Source: an uncultured bacterium (GTDB lineage Bacteria > Verrucomicrobiota > Lentisphaeria > Oligosphaerales > Oligosphaeraceae). From it: a stretch of DNA of 64,000 nucleotides. Below, one piece after another: positions 8,721 to 18,500 of the stretch (position 1 is the first letter of the stretch; every line of letters starts with the position of its first letter). Both the position numbers and the translations under genes were made by a program. Below the pieces are notes generated by a model. That model saw only the letters and a list, made by a program, of their open reading frames with translations, made no database searches and had not been told where the DNA came from. The stretch covers positions 1 to 64,000 of the forward strand of contig URJM01000001.1 of NCBI GenBank assembly GCA_900548225.1. The letters are read 5' to 3'.

Positions 8721-8762
8721 AGGCCACGCTGCAGGACGATTTCCCTCGGCGTGGCCTTTTTT
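8721..8762 (+). terminator. rho-independent terminator after yebC
   Basis: AGGCCACGC (8721-8729) pairs with GCGTGGCCT (8749-8757), followed by a run of six T. It ends the yebC transcript 57 bases after its stop codon. Confidence 0.85.
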
Positions 8763-8798
8763 CAGTCATCCACAATCCAATCAAGAGGACTTACAGCC

Positions 8799-9659
8799 AT
8801 GTCAATCAGGATCGGCACCATCATCGCCATGCATGCGGACTTTGACTGCAGCCACATCTTTGACCGCCTTTCATCATTTGGCCTTTCCACCTGCCAGATC
8901 AACAACTGGCACACCTCCCTTTACGAGGACAAGGCGAAGACAGCCGAGTGCGCGCGCGTGATTCGCGAGCAGATGGAGCTGAAGGGCGTCCGTCCTTCGG
9001 CGCTTTGGGCTGGCTACAGCGGCCACGTCTACTGGAATTTCACGGAGGGGCCGGTGTCGATGGGGCTTGTCCCCCCGATGTACCGCAGCCAGCGCATTGC
9101 CGATTTGCGCCATGGGGCGGACTTCTGCAAGTCCCTTGGGCTTCAGGCGATAATCACCCATTGCGGATTCATTCCCGAAAACATGACCGACCCGGAGTTC
9201 CTGCCGACGGTCATGGCGATTGGCGAGGTGGCGGAATACTGCAAGTCCCTTGGACTGGGATTCTGGTTTGAGACCGGGCAGGAGACGCCCGTCACCCTGC
9301 TGAGGACAATCCAGAAGCTGGAATCCCTTGGCATTGACAACCTTGGCATCAACCTCGACCCGTCAAACCTCCTGCTCTACGGCAAGGGCAACCCCATTGA
9401 CGCGCTGGATGTCTTCGGGAAGTATGTGCGCAACATCCATGTCAAGGACGGATGCGTCCCGACCAATGGCCAGAACCTTGGCGAGGAGAAGCAGGTTGGC
9501 AAGGGCATGGTCGACTTCCCGAGGTTTGTGAAGAGGCTTCTTGAGATTGGCTTCGACGGCGAATTCATCATCGAGCGTGAGATCGAGGAGAGCGAGGAGC
9601 AGGCACGGGACATCCGGGAGACAATCAGCAACCTCAGGAAGTGGGCGGGGGAGGCGTAG
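8799..9659 (+). CDS. sugar phosphate isomerase/epimerase (AP endonuclease 2-like TIM barrel)
   Basis: A 286-residue xylose-isomerase-like TIM barrel. Metal and active-site positions of the family are visible as ITHCGF, WFETGQETP, INLDPSNLL, NIHVKDG and the terminal EFIIEREIE. Such proteins isomerise or epimerise sugars or inositol derivatives; the substrate cannot be deduced. The start at 8799 (MSIRIGTII) is preferred over the in-frame ATG at 8751 because it has AAGAGGA upstream and because 8751 lies inside the yebC terminator. The rlu gene follows 18 bases later. A paralogous isomerase lies at 27218-28027. Confidence 0.85.
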   Translation: MSIRIGTIIAMHADFDCSHIFDRLSSFGLSTCQINNWHTSLYEDKAKTAECARVIREQMELKGVRPSALWAGYSGHVYWNFTEGPVSMGLVPPMYRSQRIADLRHGADFCKSLGLQAIITHCGFIPENMTDPEFLPTVMAIGEVAEYCKSLGLGFWFETGQETPVTLLRTIQKLESLGIDNLGINLDPSNLLLYGKGNPIDALDVFGKYVRNIHVKDGCVPTNGQNLGEEKQVGKGMVDFPRFVKRLLEIGFDGEFIIEREIEESEEQARDIRETISNLRKWAGEA

Positions 9660-9677
9660 CCCTCGGCCAGGCGGCTC

Positions 9678-10361
9678 ATGCGGGTGCCCCTCCCAGAACC
9701 ACTCTACCTTGACAACCATGTGCTTGTCCTGGACAAGCCCTGGGGGCTTTTGACGCAGCCGTCAGGGCAGGGGGAGGATGTGGACTCCCTGGAGTCGCGG
9801 GGCAAGTTCCTGGTCAGGGAGCGTTTCGGCAAGCCTGGGAATGTCTTTCTCGAGGCCGTCCACAGAATCGACCAGGTTGTCGGCGGCGTCGTGCTCTTTG
9901 CCCGGACGAGCAAGGGGCTTTCGCGGCTGAATGCGTCCCAGCGCGGGAAGGAGTTCAGGAAGCGCTACCTGGCGCTTGTCTGCGGCGACCTTCCCGACGG
10001 GGCGGGGCGCCTGGAGGATTATCTTCTGCATCTTCCAGGCGAGCGGCATTCCCGCATTGTCCCTGCGGGGACTCCCGGCGCGTTGCGCTGTCTTCTCAGT
10101 TATCGCCTGCTCCGCCGTCTGCCAGGCGCATCCCTGGTCGAAGTCGAGCTGGAGACTGGGCGCCATCATCAGATACGCGCCCAGCTTTCGCATTCAGGGC
10201 ATCCGATATGCGGCGACTTGAAATATGGCGCGTCCGAGGCGAGCAGGAGCCTTGCGCCGGAGGGTGGCATTGCGCTTCTCTCCTGGAAGCTCGACTTCCC
10301 CCACCCTGTGACGCGCGAGACGATCTCCGTGCAGTCGGGGCTCTCCCTGGTTCCCCGCTGA
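9678..10361 (+). CDS. RluA-family RNA pseudouridine synthase
   Basis: This 227-residue enzyme would convert uridine to pseudouridine in rRNA or tRNA. The catalytic motif is AVHRIDQVVGGVVLFA, with Asp65 (HRLD is usual, so Leu is replaced by Ile). ETGRHHQIRAQLSHSGHPICGD (about 158-179) is the RluA-type RNA-binding block (TGRTHQIR in most members). There is no N-terminal S4 domain, so it is the short single-domain form, similar in length to RluA/TruC. The target site cannot be assigned. It closely follows the sugar isomerase, probably as a chance operon. Confidence 0.88.
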   Translation: MRVPLPEPLYLDNHVLVLDKPWGLLTQPSGQGEDVDSLESRGKFLVRERFGKPGNVFLEAVHRIDQVVGGVVLFARTSKGLSRLNASQRGKEFRKRYLALVCGDLPDGAGRLEDYLLHLPGERHSRIVPAGTPGALRCLLSYRLLRRLPGASLVEVELETGRHHQIRAQLSHSGHPICGDLKYGASEASRSLAPEGGIALLSWKLDFPHPVTRETISVQSGLSLVPR

Positions 10362-10395
10362 GAGGAGCCTGTCTTTTTTTTATAAAAAAGTTCCG

Positions 10396-10420
10396 TTTCA
10401 AGGCAATAATCCCCTTGAAA
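10396..10420. promoter_or_regulatory. perfect 8-bp inverted repeat upstream of export operon
   Basis: TTTCAAGG (10396-10403) and CCTTGAAA (10413-10420) form a perfect inverted repeat with a 9-base spacer, about 77 bases before the tolC-like start. The symmetry extends to 11 bp with one mismatch. It could be an operator for the export operon or a stem in the leader RNA. No dedicated regulator is adjacent. Confidence 0.4.
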
Positions 10421-10496
10421 GGGAGTTTATGCTCGTGTTACTGAAAACGAGAAAAGGCAATCATCGCTTCACATACCGCATTACGACATCAAGACA

Positions 10497-11870
10497 ATGA
10501 ATCTCAGGATACAAATCAACCGTGGGTTGCTGGCGGCGCTTGCCGTGTCATGCATCGTTCTCCTTCCAGGGTGCACAACAGTCCGTGAGGCACGGAAAGT
10601 CCAGCGTGATGAAGTGCCGAGGCTTCCAGGCGAATACACCATGCCCGCCATTGACGCTGGAATCGAGGCTGGAGCGGTTCTCTCCCTCTCCCAGCTTGAG
10701 GAGATTGCGCTGAAGTGCAGCCCGTCGATGCTCCAGTCCTCGCTGGCCGTGGAGCAGGCCCGCATTTCGCTTGCGAATGCGAAGGCCGGCTACCTTCCGA
10801 CCCTCTCCTCCTCCGTCGGGCACTCCCGTGCCACCCGCAACACCGACCGCCACAGCGGAACCACCCACAATAACGGGGCATACAACGGCGGGTTGAACAT
10901 GAGCCTCACCCTCTATGACTTCGGGCGCACCAGCGCCAGGGTGCGCCAGGCGCAGGATTCCCTTGCCGCCGCCCTCAAGGAGTATGACCAGCGCCGTTCC
11001 GCAATCGTCTACGGCGTCCGCCAGGCGTATTTTGAACTTCGCCGTGCGATTGAGCTTCATGCGGTGGCCGTCGAGTCCGTCGGGCAGTACAGCGACCACC
11101 TTGAGCAGATGAAGGTGAAGCGTGAGATAGGCGAGTCCATTGAATACGATGTTCTCAAGGCCGAGGTGGACTACCAGAGTGCCCGTCTCGAGGAGATTTC
11201 CACCGCGAACTCCGTCTCTACCGGCTGGGCGAACCTGAATCTGGCGTTGGGCCTTGCGGAGACTCCTGAATACAAGCTTGGGGACTGCAATGTGCGCGAA
11301 TACCAGCAGGATGCGGATGAGCTGATGGCGACCGCCCGTGAGCGCGAGCCCTCCCTGGCTGCGTTGCGCTACAACGTGAACGTGGCATCCGGCGCCCTTG
11401 ACGAGTCCATTGCCGACCTCTATCCCGACCTGACATTCTCCCTGGGCGGCAGCGTTTCCGGCCGCAATCCCGCCCTCCCGTGGCTGTGGAACCTTTCAAG
11501 CGGGATTTCGCTTGGCGAGAACATCTTCAATGGCGGCAGGACATGCAATGCGATCAGGCAGGCGACGATTTCGCTCCAGATTGCCCGTAGCCGTTATGCG
11601 GCGGCTGAGCAGACCATGTACCGTGACATCCGGAGTGCGGTTCTCAACAGCAGCCGTGCGAAGCAGTCCCAGGAGGTTGCAAACCTTAAGGCGAAGAGTG
11701 CCGAGCGCAACCTCGAGATTACCAACGAGAAGTTCCGCAACGGCAAGGCGACCAGCGTCGACCGCACCGATGCCCAGGTCTCCCTTTCATCCGCGAAGGC
11801 GCAGGCAGTCAACGCATACTTTGACTACCTTGAGGCCCAGGCCACGATAGCGAAGCTGATTGGCGAGTAG
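10497..11870 (+). CDS. TolC-family outer-membrane efflux lipoprotein
   Basis: The 457-residue protein would form the outer-membrane channel of a tripartite exporter. It begins with a lipoprotein signal (VLLPGC, Cys26), as in NodT/OprM-type TolC proteins. Two long helical repeats follow, with typical outer-membrane efflux protein sequence such as LTLYDFGRTSARVRQAQDSL and ISLGENIFNGGRTCNAIRQA. It is followed by an adaptor, an ABC ATPase and a MacB-type permease, which together make a complete MacAB-TolC-like operon. The start ATG has no clear Shine-Dalgarno; the signal peptide supports it. Confidence 0.92.
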   Translation: MNLRIQINRGLLAALAVSCIVLLPGCTTVREARKVQRDEVPRLPGEYTMPAIDAGIEAGAVLSLSQLEEIALKCSPSMLQSSLAVEQARISLANAKAGYLPTLSSSVGHSRATRNTDRHSGTTHNNGAYNGGLNMSLTLYDFGRTSARVRQAQDSLAAALKEYDQRRSAIVYGVRQAYFELRRAIELHAVAVESVGQYSDHLEQMKVKREIGESIEYDVLKAEVDYQSARLEEISTANSVSTGWANLNLALGLAETPEYKLGDCNVREYQQDADELMATAREREPSLAALRYNVNVASGALDESIADLYPDLTFSLGGSVSGRNPALPWLWNLSSGISLGENIFNGGRTCNAIRQATISLQIARSRYAAAEQTMYRDIRSAVLNSSRAKQSQEVANLKAKSAERNLEITNEKFRNGKATSVDRTDAQVSLSSAKAQAVNAYFDYLEAQATIAKLIGE

Positions 11871-11919
11871 TCCTGCGCAGTCCGAAGGAGCCAACACCGA
11901 ACCGCCCATACACCGCATC

Positions 11920-13179
11920 ATGAAGAAACTACTGAAAGCAATCCTGGTCTGCCTGGTTCTCGGAGCTGTGTTTTTCGGATACAGGTGGTACAAGAACCGT
12001 CCCAGGGCTCCGGAGCCGACCTACTATCGTAGCCAGACGGTCGGCCGTGGTTCCGTCACCCAGGAGGTTACTGCGACTGGCACGATCGGACCGATCAGGG
12101 AGGTGTCCGTCACCACCCAGGTCACCGGCAAGATCGTTTCCCTTTTTGCCGACTACAATTCCCGCATCACCGAGAACCAGGTGATAGCCTTGATTGACCC
12201 CGACACCTACGAATCTGCCCTTGCCAGCGCCCGTGCCCAGCTCAAGAGCAACGAGGCGACTCTTGAGCGCACCAGGAGCCAGCTTTGGCTTGCGGAGCGG
12301 GAGCTTTCGCGCCAGAAGAGGCTTTACGAGAGGGAGATGACGACCGAGAGCGACCTTGACAACGCCCAGGCGAGCTACGACCAGTTGACTGCGACCGTCA
12401 AGAGCAACGAGGCCGCCATCGAGCAGTCGAAGGCCAGCGTCGCCACTGCCGAGAAGAACCTTGCCGACTGCACGATCACCTCGCCGGTCACTGGCATTGT
12501 CATCGACAGGTCAGTCGAGGAGGGTCAGACCGTGGTTTCCTCGATGAGCGCGTCGGGTCTTTTCACTGTTGCCACCGAGCTTACCCGTGTCCAGGTCGAG
12601 GCGTCGATCCCCGAGGCTGACATAGGGGAGATTGAGGTAGGCCAGGATGTGGTCTTCACGGTTGACGCCTACAAGAAGAAGAGATTCACAGGCAAGGTCA
12701 CCCAGATTCGCCTGGCGAGTGTCACCACCTCCAACGTAGTCACCTATCCAGTCATCATCGAAGCCGATAATCCCGACGAGCGCCTTTTCCCGAGCATGAC
12801 CGCGAACCTCTCCGTGATTGTCAGAGAGGACAAGGACAAGGTAATCCTCCCGAATGCCGCCACCCGTTTCACACCGGCCGCGGGGGAGGTCCCCCCCGAC
12901 ATGGCGGCGGCGGAGTCCGAGGATGAATCCGGCGACTGGGATGTGGTCTGGGTTGCGGACTCTATGACTTCGATTCATCCTGTGCGTGTCCGCCTTGGCA
13001 TCACCGACAGCATCAACACCGTAGTCGAGGAGAGCAGCGAGGATTTGGTCGGGAAGCAGATCGTGGTCGGTCGCCAGAGTGCGGCCGCAGTCCAGGAGTC
13101 TGGCACCAACAACCCCTTCATGCCGAAGCGTCCCAACAGAAGGAGGGGCGGCGGCCCTCCCGGACCTCCTCCGAGATGA
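11920..13179 (+). CDS. MacA/HlyD-type periplasmic adaptor
   Basis: Membrane-fusion protein of the exporter, 419 residues from the ATG at 11920. A membrane anchor spans about residues 4-22. A half lipoyl domain follows (VTTQVTGKIVSLFADYNSRI), then a coiled-coil hairpin (about 90-175) with many Glu, Ala and Gln, the second half lipoyl domain (TITSPVTGIVIDRSVEEGQ) and beta-barrel domains. The C-terminus ends in a Gly/Pro-rich tail (RRGGGPPGPP), which is uncommon. An earlier in-frame ATG at 11860 overlaps the preceding gene and would delay the anchor. It sits between the TolC-like and ABC genes. Confidence 0.9.
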   Translation: MKKLLKAILVCLVLGAVFFGYRWYKNRPRAPEPTYYRSQTVGRGSVTQEVTATGTIGPIREVSVTTQVTGKIVSLFADYNSRITENQVIALIDPDTYESALASARAQLKSNEATLERTRSQLWLAERELSRQKRLYEREMTTESDLDNAQASYDQLTATVKSNEAAIEQSKASVATAEKNLADCTITSPVTGIVIDRSVEEGQTVVSSMSASGLFTVATELTRVQVEASIPEADIGEIEVGQDVVFTVDAYKKKRFTGKVTQIRLASVTTSNVVTYPVIIEADNPDERLFPSMTANLSVIVREDKDKVILPNAATRFTPAAGEVPPDMAAAESEDESGDWDVVWVADSMTSIHPVRVRLGITDSINTVVEESSEDLVGKQIVVGRQSAAAVQESGTNNPFMPKRPNRRRGGGPPGPPPR

Positions 13180-13253
13180 TCTCCTGAGGGTGGCGTTGCG
13201 TGCGCCGTCCATCCGTCTGCGAGTTTTCCCCCAACCATCACATTTCATTCCGA

Positions 13254-13961
13254 ATGCTGATAGAAATCAAGGACATGTTCAAGACCTACACCCTGGGCGA
13301 CAGCGTTGTGAACGCCCTGGGCGGTGTGTCGCTGTCGGTTGACTACGGGGAATTCGTTGCCATCATGGGGCATTCCGGCTCTGGCAAGAGCACGATGCTG
13401 AACATACTTGGCGCATTGGACACGCCCACCAGCGGGAGCTACAAGCTGGACGGGCGCGAGGTCTCCACGATGTCGCGCAACGAGCTGGCGCTTTTCCGCA
13501 ACCAGAAGCTCGGCTTCGTCTTCCAGAACTTCAATCTTCTTCCCCGCACGAGTGCGGTGGAGCAGGTGGAGCTTCCGGCCTTCTATGGCGGTTCGTCTCT
13601 CTCCGCGAGGGATCGCCGCAGGCGTGCAATCGAGCTTCTGGAGCTTGTGGGGCTTGGAGGCCGCCTCTACCATACGCCGGCGCAGCTTTCCGGCGGCCAG
13701 CAGCAGAGGGTCGCCATCGCCCGGGCGCTGATGAACAACCCGCCAGTCATCCTGGCTGACGAGCCAACGGGTAATCTTGACACCAAGTCATCGATTGAAA
13801 TCATCACCTTCCTGCAGCAACTGAACTCCCAGGGAATAACGATTGTGATGGTCACCCATGAGGACGACATAGCCGCCTACGCGAAGCGGAGGATTGTCAT
13901 GAGGGACGGAGTGATTGTCCGTGAGGACGACCCATCCAAGGGAGGCAAGGGGGAGATATGA
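13254..13961 (+). CDS. MacB/LolD-type ABC transporter ATPase
   Basis: A 235-residue ATP-binding subunit. The Walker A motif is GHSGSGKST (39-47), the Q-loop lies in FVFQNFNLL (88-96), the signature is [15 protein letters not shown] (145-159), and Walker B is [12 protein letters not shown] (165-176). It is of the LolD/MacB class that powers extrusion by mechanotransmission. The ATG at 13254 gives the standard N-terminus [12 protein letters not shown]; the in-frame ATG at 13200 adds a basic stretch of no known use. Its stop overlaps the permease start by four bases (ATGA), implying coupled translation. Confidence 0.95.
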   Translation: MLIEIKDMFKTYTLGDSVVNALGGVSLSVDYGEFVAIMGHSGSGKSTMLNILGALDTPTSGSYKLDGREVSTMSRNELALFRNQKLGFVFQNFNLLPRTSAVEQVELPAFYGGSSLSARDRRRRAIELLELVGLGGRLYHTPAQLSGGQQQRVAIARALMNNPPVILADEPTGNLDTKSSIEIITFLQQLNSQGITIVMVTHEDDIAAYAKRRIVMRDGVIVREDDPSKGGKGEI

Positions 13962-15190
13962 GCCTGCTAATGATATTCAGGGTTGCGTTGCGTGCGATTT
14001 GGCGCAACAAGGTGCGCAGTCTTCTGACGGCGCTGGGCATCATCGTCGGCATCGCGGCCGTGATTGCGGTCATTGCCATCGGCACAGGCGCCGGCGAGCA
14101 GATGAAGAGTTCCATCAACTCCATGGGAAACAACCTTGTCATGATTTTCCCGAACTTCATGCGCTCCAGCGGAGTCAGCCTCGGCGCAGGCGCCGCCAAC
14201 ACGCTTACCGCCGCCGACGGCGAGCAGATCGAGAAGGACTTCCCGAATCTCGTCGCGGGGCAGACTCCCATGGTCCGAAAGGGCAACGCCCAGGTAATCT
14301 ACGAGGAGAACAACTGGGCGACCAGCATTTCCGGGGTGGGCACTGGGTTTCCGGTTGTCCGCGGATGGAATGTGGGTGAGGGCACGTTCTTCAGCGAGGA
14401 CGACGTGAGCGCGGGTCGCCGGGTCCTCATCCTGGGGCAGACGGTGGTCGACAACCTCTTCCCCAATGGCGACTCCCCCGTCGGCAAGAACATCCGCGTG
14501 ATGAACATGTCCTTCAAGGTCATAGGCGTCATGGAGAAGAAGGGCTCCAATTCGATGGGGCAGGACCAGGATGACGCAATTCTCATGCCCTACACGACTG
14601 TCAAGCGTGCAATCCAGCGGTCCACCTTCAACAATGTCAACCAAATCCTGATTTCACTCAGGGACATGGGGGATTTGGAGGAGGCGAAGACTGAGTTCAC
14701 CGCGCTTCTCAGGCAACGGCACCGCCTTGCCGACGGCAAGGAGGACGACTTCGTAATCCGCGACATGACCGAAATCACCGAGATGATGACATCGATTACT
14801 TCGACAATCACGCTGCTGCTCGGCGCAGTCGCGTCAATCTCGCTCCTGGTGGGAGGCATCGGAATCATGAACATCATGCTGGTCTCCGTCACCGAAAGAA
14901 CGAAGGAAATCGGACTCAGGATGGCAATAGGCGCAAGGCCCTGGGACATTCTTCTCCAGTTTCTGCTGGAGGCCATGACGCTCGCGTGCGTCGGAGGACT
15001 CATCGGGACAATCCTCGGAGTGGTCGGGGCACGGGCCATCGGAAACATCCAGAACTGGCCAATTACAATCACCGAAAGCTCAATCATCGGGGCATTCGCA
15101 TTCTCCGCAGTCGTGGGAATCTTCTTCGGATTCTATCCCGCCTACCGGGCAAGCAAGCTAAATCCAATAGACTGCCTGAGATACGAATGA
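13958..15190 (+). CDS. MacB-type ABC transporter permease
   Basis: The 410-residue permease has one N-terminal transmembrane helix (about 17-45), a large periplasmic MacB-PCD domain (about 46-280) and three C-terminal helices (about 280-305, 325-355 and 372-398). Family landmarks are ALRAIWRNKVRSLLTALGI, GIGIMNIMLVSVTERTKEIG and the final FYPAYRASKLNPIDCLRYE. In E. coli MacB the ATPase and permease are one chain; here they are two genes with a 4-bp overlap. With the adaptor and TolC-like protein it should export a peptide, lipid or antibiotic; the substrate is unknown. Confidence 0.94.
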   Translation: MSLLMIFRVALRAIWRNKVRSLLTALGIIVGIAAVIAVIAIGTGAGEQMKSSINSMGNNLVMIFPNFMRSSGVSLGAGAANTLTAADGEQIEKDFPNLVAGQTPMVRKGNAQVIYEENNWATSISGVGTGFPVVRGWNVGEGTFFSEDDVSAGRRVLILGQTVVDNLFPNGDSPVGKNIRVMNMSFKVIGVMEKKGSNSMGQDQDDAILMPYTTVKRAIQRSTFNNVNQILISLRDMGDLEEAKTEFTALLRQRHRLADGKEDDFVIRDMTEITEMMTSITSTITLLLGAVASISLLVGGIGIMNIMLVSVTERTKEIGLRMAIGARPWDILLQFLLEAMTLACVGGLIGTILGVVGARAIGNIQNWPITITESSIIGAFAFSAVVGIFFGFYPAYRASKLNPIDCLRYE

Positions 15191-15556
15191 CGATGGGGGC
15201 GGTGTCGGGGGTAGGGCGTTTGTGTCTTTATAACTCCTTGGTTATAAAGTAGTTATGACTATATAAGACTAGACGTGCCGTATTCGTCCCCTGCCGTGAG
15301 TTGCGCCTTTCCTCCATCCACGGCTCATATCCTGCCACGCTTTGTTGTTCGCCATGGCGCCTGGCTCTCACGGGGGCGTCTTTTTCCTGAAAAACAGTCT
15401 TGTTTTTTTCTGTGAATTGCAGGTTTGAGGGGGAGGGGAAAACCTGGTTGTGTATACATTATGAAATGTGCCGATTGGGGGGATTCCGAGGGGGAGTCTC
15501 TGCATTGAAACAGTCGGTTGTTCCAGGGGACTCTCAAATATTATTGGAGGTGCGCC
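15191..15556. other. intergenic region, no gene seen
   Basis: This 366-bp gap separates the export operon from the macroglobulin gene. TTTATAAC/GTTATAAA (15227-15234 and 15241-15248) forms a perfect 8-bp inverted repeat after the permease stop, but without a T-run. AT-rich TATACATTAT at 15453-15462 could be a -10 region for the downstream operon, although no well-spaced -35 was found. No convincing ORF is present. Confidence 0.5.
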
Positions 15557-18500
15557 ATGACACGTGGGGCGAGGGCGTTTGTCGCCGTTCTCGTTTTGTT
15601 TTTGCTGGTTTCTGTTGTTGGAAATGCGGTTTTGCTGAAGAGGGGGGGCTCGTGCGGTGTCGTTTCCGCCGGGCGTATTGAAGTCTCCGGCGGGGCGGTG
15701 GCTGATGAAGCATATTTGCCAGGGGAGGCGTTGACGGAGCAAAAGGCTGATGAGGAGGCACCTGCGGTTGTTGCACCGACTCCTGCTCCCGTCCCTGCTC
15801 CTGCTCCTGCTCCCGTCCCTGCTCCTGCTCCTGCTCCTGCTCCGGTCGAGGTGCCTGCTCTGGTCGAGGTGCCCTTTTTGATTTCCAGTGCCTCGATGAA
15901 CAGCAGTTCATGGCTGGTCATTCGTTTCACAAAGCCTTCTCCCGTGCCATTGGGCAGGGAGAACGTCTCGATTGAGCCAGCCGTTGGGAACCTCGACGTC
16001 TACTGCTATGGTTCGGTGATGAATGTCGAAGGCGACTTCGAGCCGGGGGTTGCCTACGCTGTGACAGTATCTGCATCCGGTGAGAAGCTCACTGCGATTG
16101 TGGTGCCTCCAGACCGTCCTTCACGCGTGCGTTTCTCCTCCTCGGGGCGCCTTTTCCCGTTGTCCAACAAGTATTGGAACCTGCCTGTCCAGGCTGAGAA
16201 CATTGACGGCAAGCTGAAGGTTGACGTCCGCGAGGTCTATCCCTCGTTGCTGTTGCAGTTTCTTGGCAACCAGGATGCCAGCCAGAACACCCATTTGGTT
16301 GCCTCCAGCGAACTTCCCGTCTGGAAGCTCCGCAACAAGCGCCAGAAGCTCTCCCTGGAGTTGTCCGAGGTTGGCATTGAGCGCCGTCCCGGAGTCTACC
16401 GCATTGGACTCTACGATTCCGAGCACTTCTGGAATTCCTCCAGCGAGACAGTCATCGTGACCGACCTTGGAGTCAGCGCGACCGTTTCCCCGGAGGCGGT
16501 CGCCGTCTCCGTCAGATCCCTCAGGGACAATGAGGCTGTGGCTGGCGCGGAGGTCTCCGTCTACACGAGAAAAATCCAGCTTGCCGGCAAAGGGGAGACC
16601 GGGGATGACGGATGCGTCGTCGTGCCGTTCAAGCTGCTGGACGACAAGGAGGACGGCCTGGCGTATCTGGTTGTCAGGAAGGGGGACGACATCTCCTACT
16701 GCACCGTGATGGGCGTGGAGAAATCTCCTGTCCACGAGAAGGCGGCGCTCTTCTTCGAGCGTGGCGTGATGCGGCCTGGGGAGAGCGTCCGCTGCTATGC
16801 GTCCTTGCGGGACGAGTCATTGACGGCGAAGGGCGGCGTCCCGGCGCAGTTCACCCTTCGGAATTCCCTTGGGGACGACATTGCCCAGAAGACCGTCGTC
16901 GGGGACGCCCTGGGCGTCTACGAGGTTGAGTGGAGCCTTCCGAAGAGCTGTCCCACCGGCATGTACAGCGTCCGCATGTCTATTCCTGGCGACGGTGGCT
17001 TTGTCTATGGCAGCGGCGAGGTGTTGGTCAGCGAATACGTGCCCGACCAACTGAAGGCGAGCCTGGAGGCGGAGGTCTCCCAGGACGGCGGGCGCCTTGT
17101 GCTGGGCGGAGACGTGCGGTATTACTTCGGCGCCCCCCTCAAGGATGGCAGGATTGACATTTCCCTGGCCGCGATGCCTGTTCCATTCTCTCCGAAGGGA
17201 TACGAGGGATTCACCTTTGGTCCTTCTTTGGAGGATAATGGCACTGTGCACCTTATGGACAGAGTCCGCAGCGACGGCGCCGGCAGGTACTCCGGCACGC
17301 TGGAGATTCCCGGGAGCGTGCGTGCGTCCGGGCTTCCAGTCAACTTCTGTGTGGAGGCGACCTGCAACTCCCCTGTTGGCGGCCGCCCTGTCACATCGAG
17401 GGTGGAGGTTCTGCGGCATTACCAGGAAGGCTATCTTGGTGGCTACAAGGACGACGGCGACTCCTCCAGATGCGCGGTCAAGCTGGTCTGGCTCACTGCG
17501 GATGGGAAGGAGCGCGCCTTCGATGCGTCCAGGCTGACCTACAAGCTGAACCGCCTCAGCTGGGAGTATCTTCTCAAGACAAGGACCGACGGCCGCATGG
17601 AGCGCATCTGGGAGTGCGTCGAATCGGCTGTCCACTCCGCGCCGGTCACATTGTCGGACGACGGGTGGCTTCTCCTGCCCGAGGGGATAGGCCGCGGCAG
17701 GTTCAAGCTGCTAGTCTACGAGGGCGAAACCCAGCGTCTCCAGATGGAGTTCTGGCATTGGGGCGGCGAGAGCGGCAGCCGTCTCAAGGATCCCCGCAGC
17801 CTTGACTTTGAGCTGGACAAGGAGTCCTATCTTCCCGGTGACCGTGCGGTCGTCTCCTTCGAGAGTCCGGTTGCGGGCACGGGAGTGGTTGTTTCCGGCC
17901 TTTCCGGGATATCGGGGCAGAGTTCCTTCCCCGTCGTTGTGGGCAGGAACACCTTCGAGCTGTCCATTCCCCCGGAGCTGAGCTACGGGCGTTGGTTCGC
18001 GACGGTCTCCGTGGCGTCGCGCGAGGACGACGCATCCGACCCGATTCATCTTTCGGGCGAGGTGGAGCTCAAGGTGAAGCAGGATGTGCACAGGATGAAG
18101 GTGGCCATCGACATGGCGTCCGAGGGGCGCCCCGGCTCTGACCAGAAGGTTCGCGTGGCACTGTCGACCCATGATGGCAAGCCGGTTCCGGGCAAGGTGG
18201 TGGTCTGGGGAATGCAGGCCGGCGTGCTCTCGCTGACTGGCTACAAGACCCCGGATCTCTTCGAACACTTCTTCGGAAGGGTCTATTCACCCTTCAGCGC
18301 ATACGACAACTACTGGATGTTCTACCCCGTGTTGAATGCGGGAACCGAGAAGATTGGCGGCGACTTCCGCATGATGGACGCGATGAAGGCGGCGTATGCC
18401 GGAGGCATCACTGAAAACCGCGAGGCGCCAGCCGCATTCACATTGGGAATCGTGGACGTGGACGACTCCGGCGTCGCCGAGCTCACGGCGAGGCTTCCCG

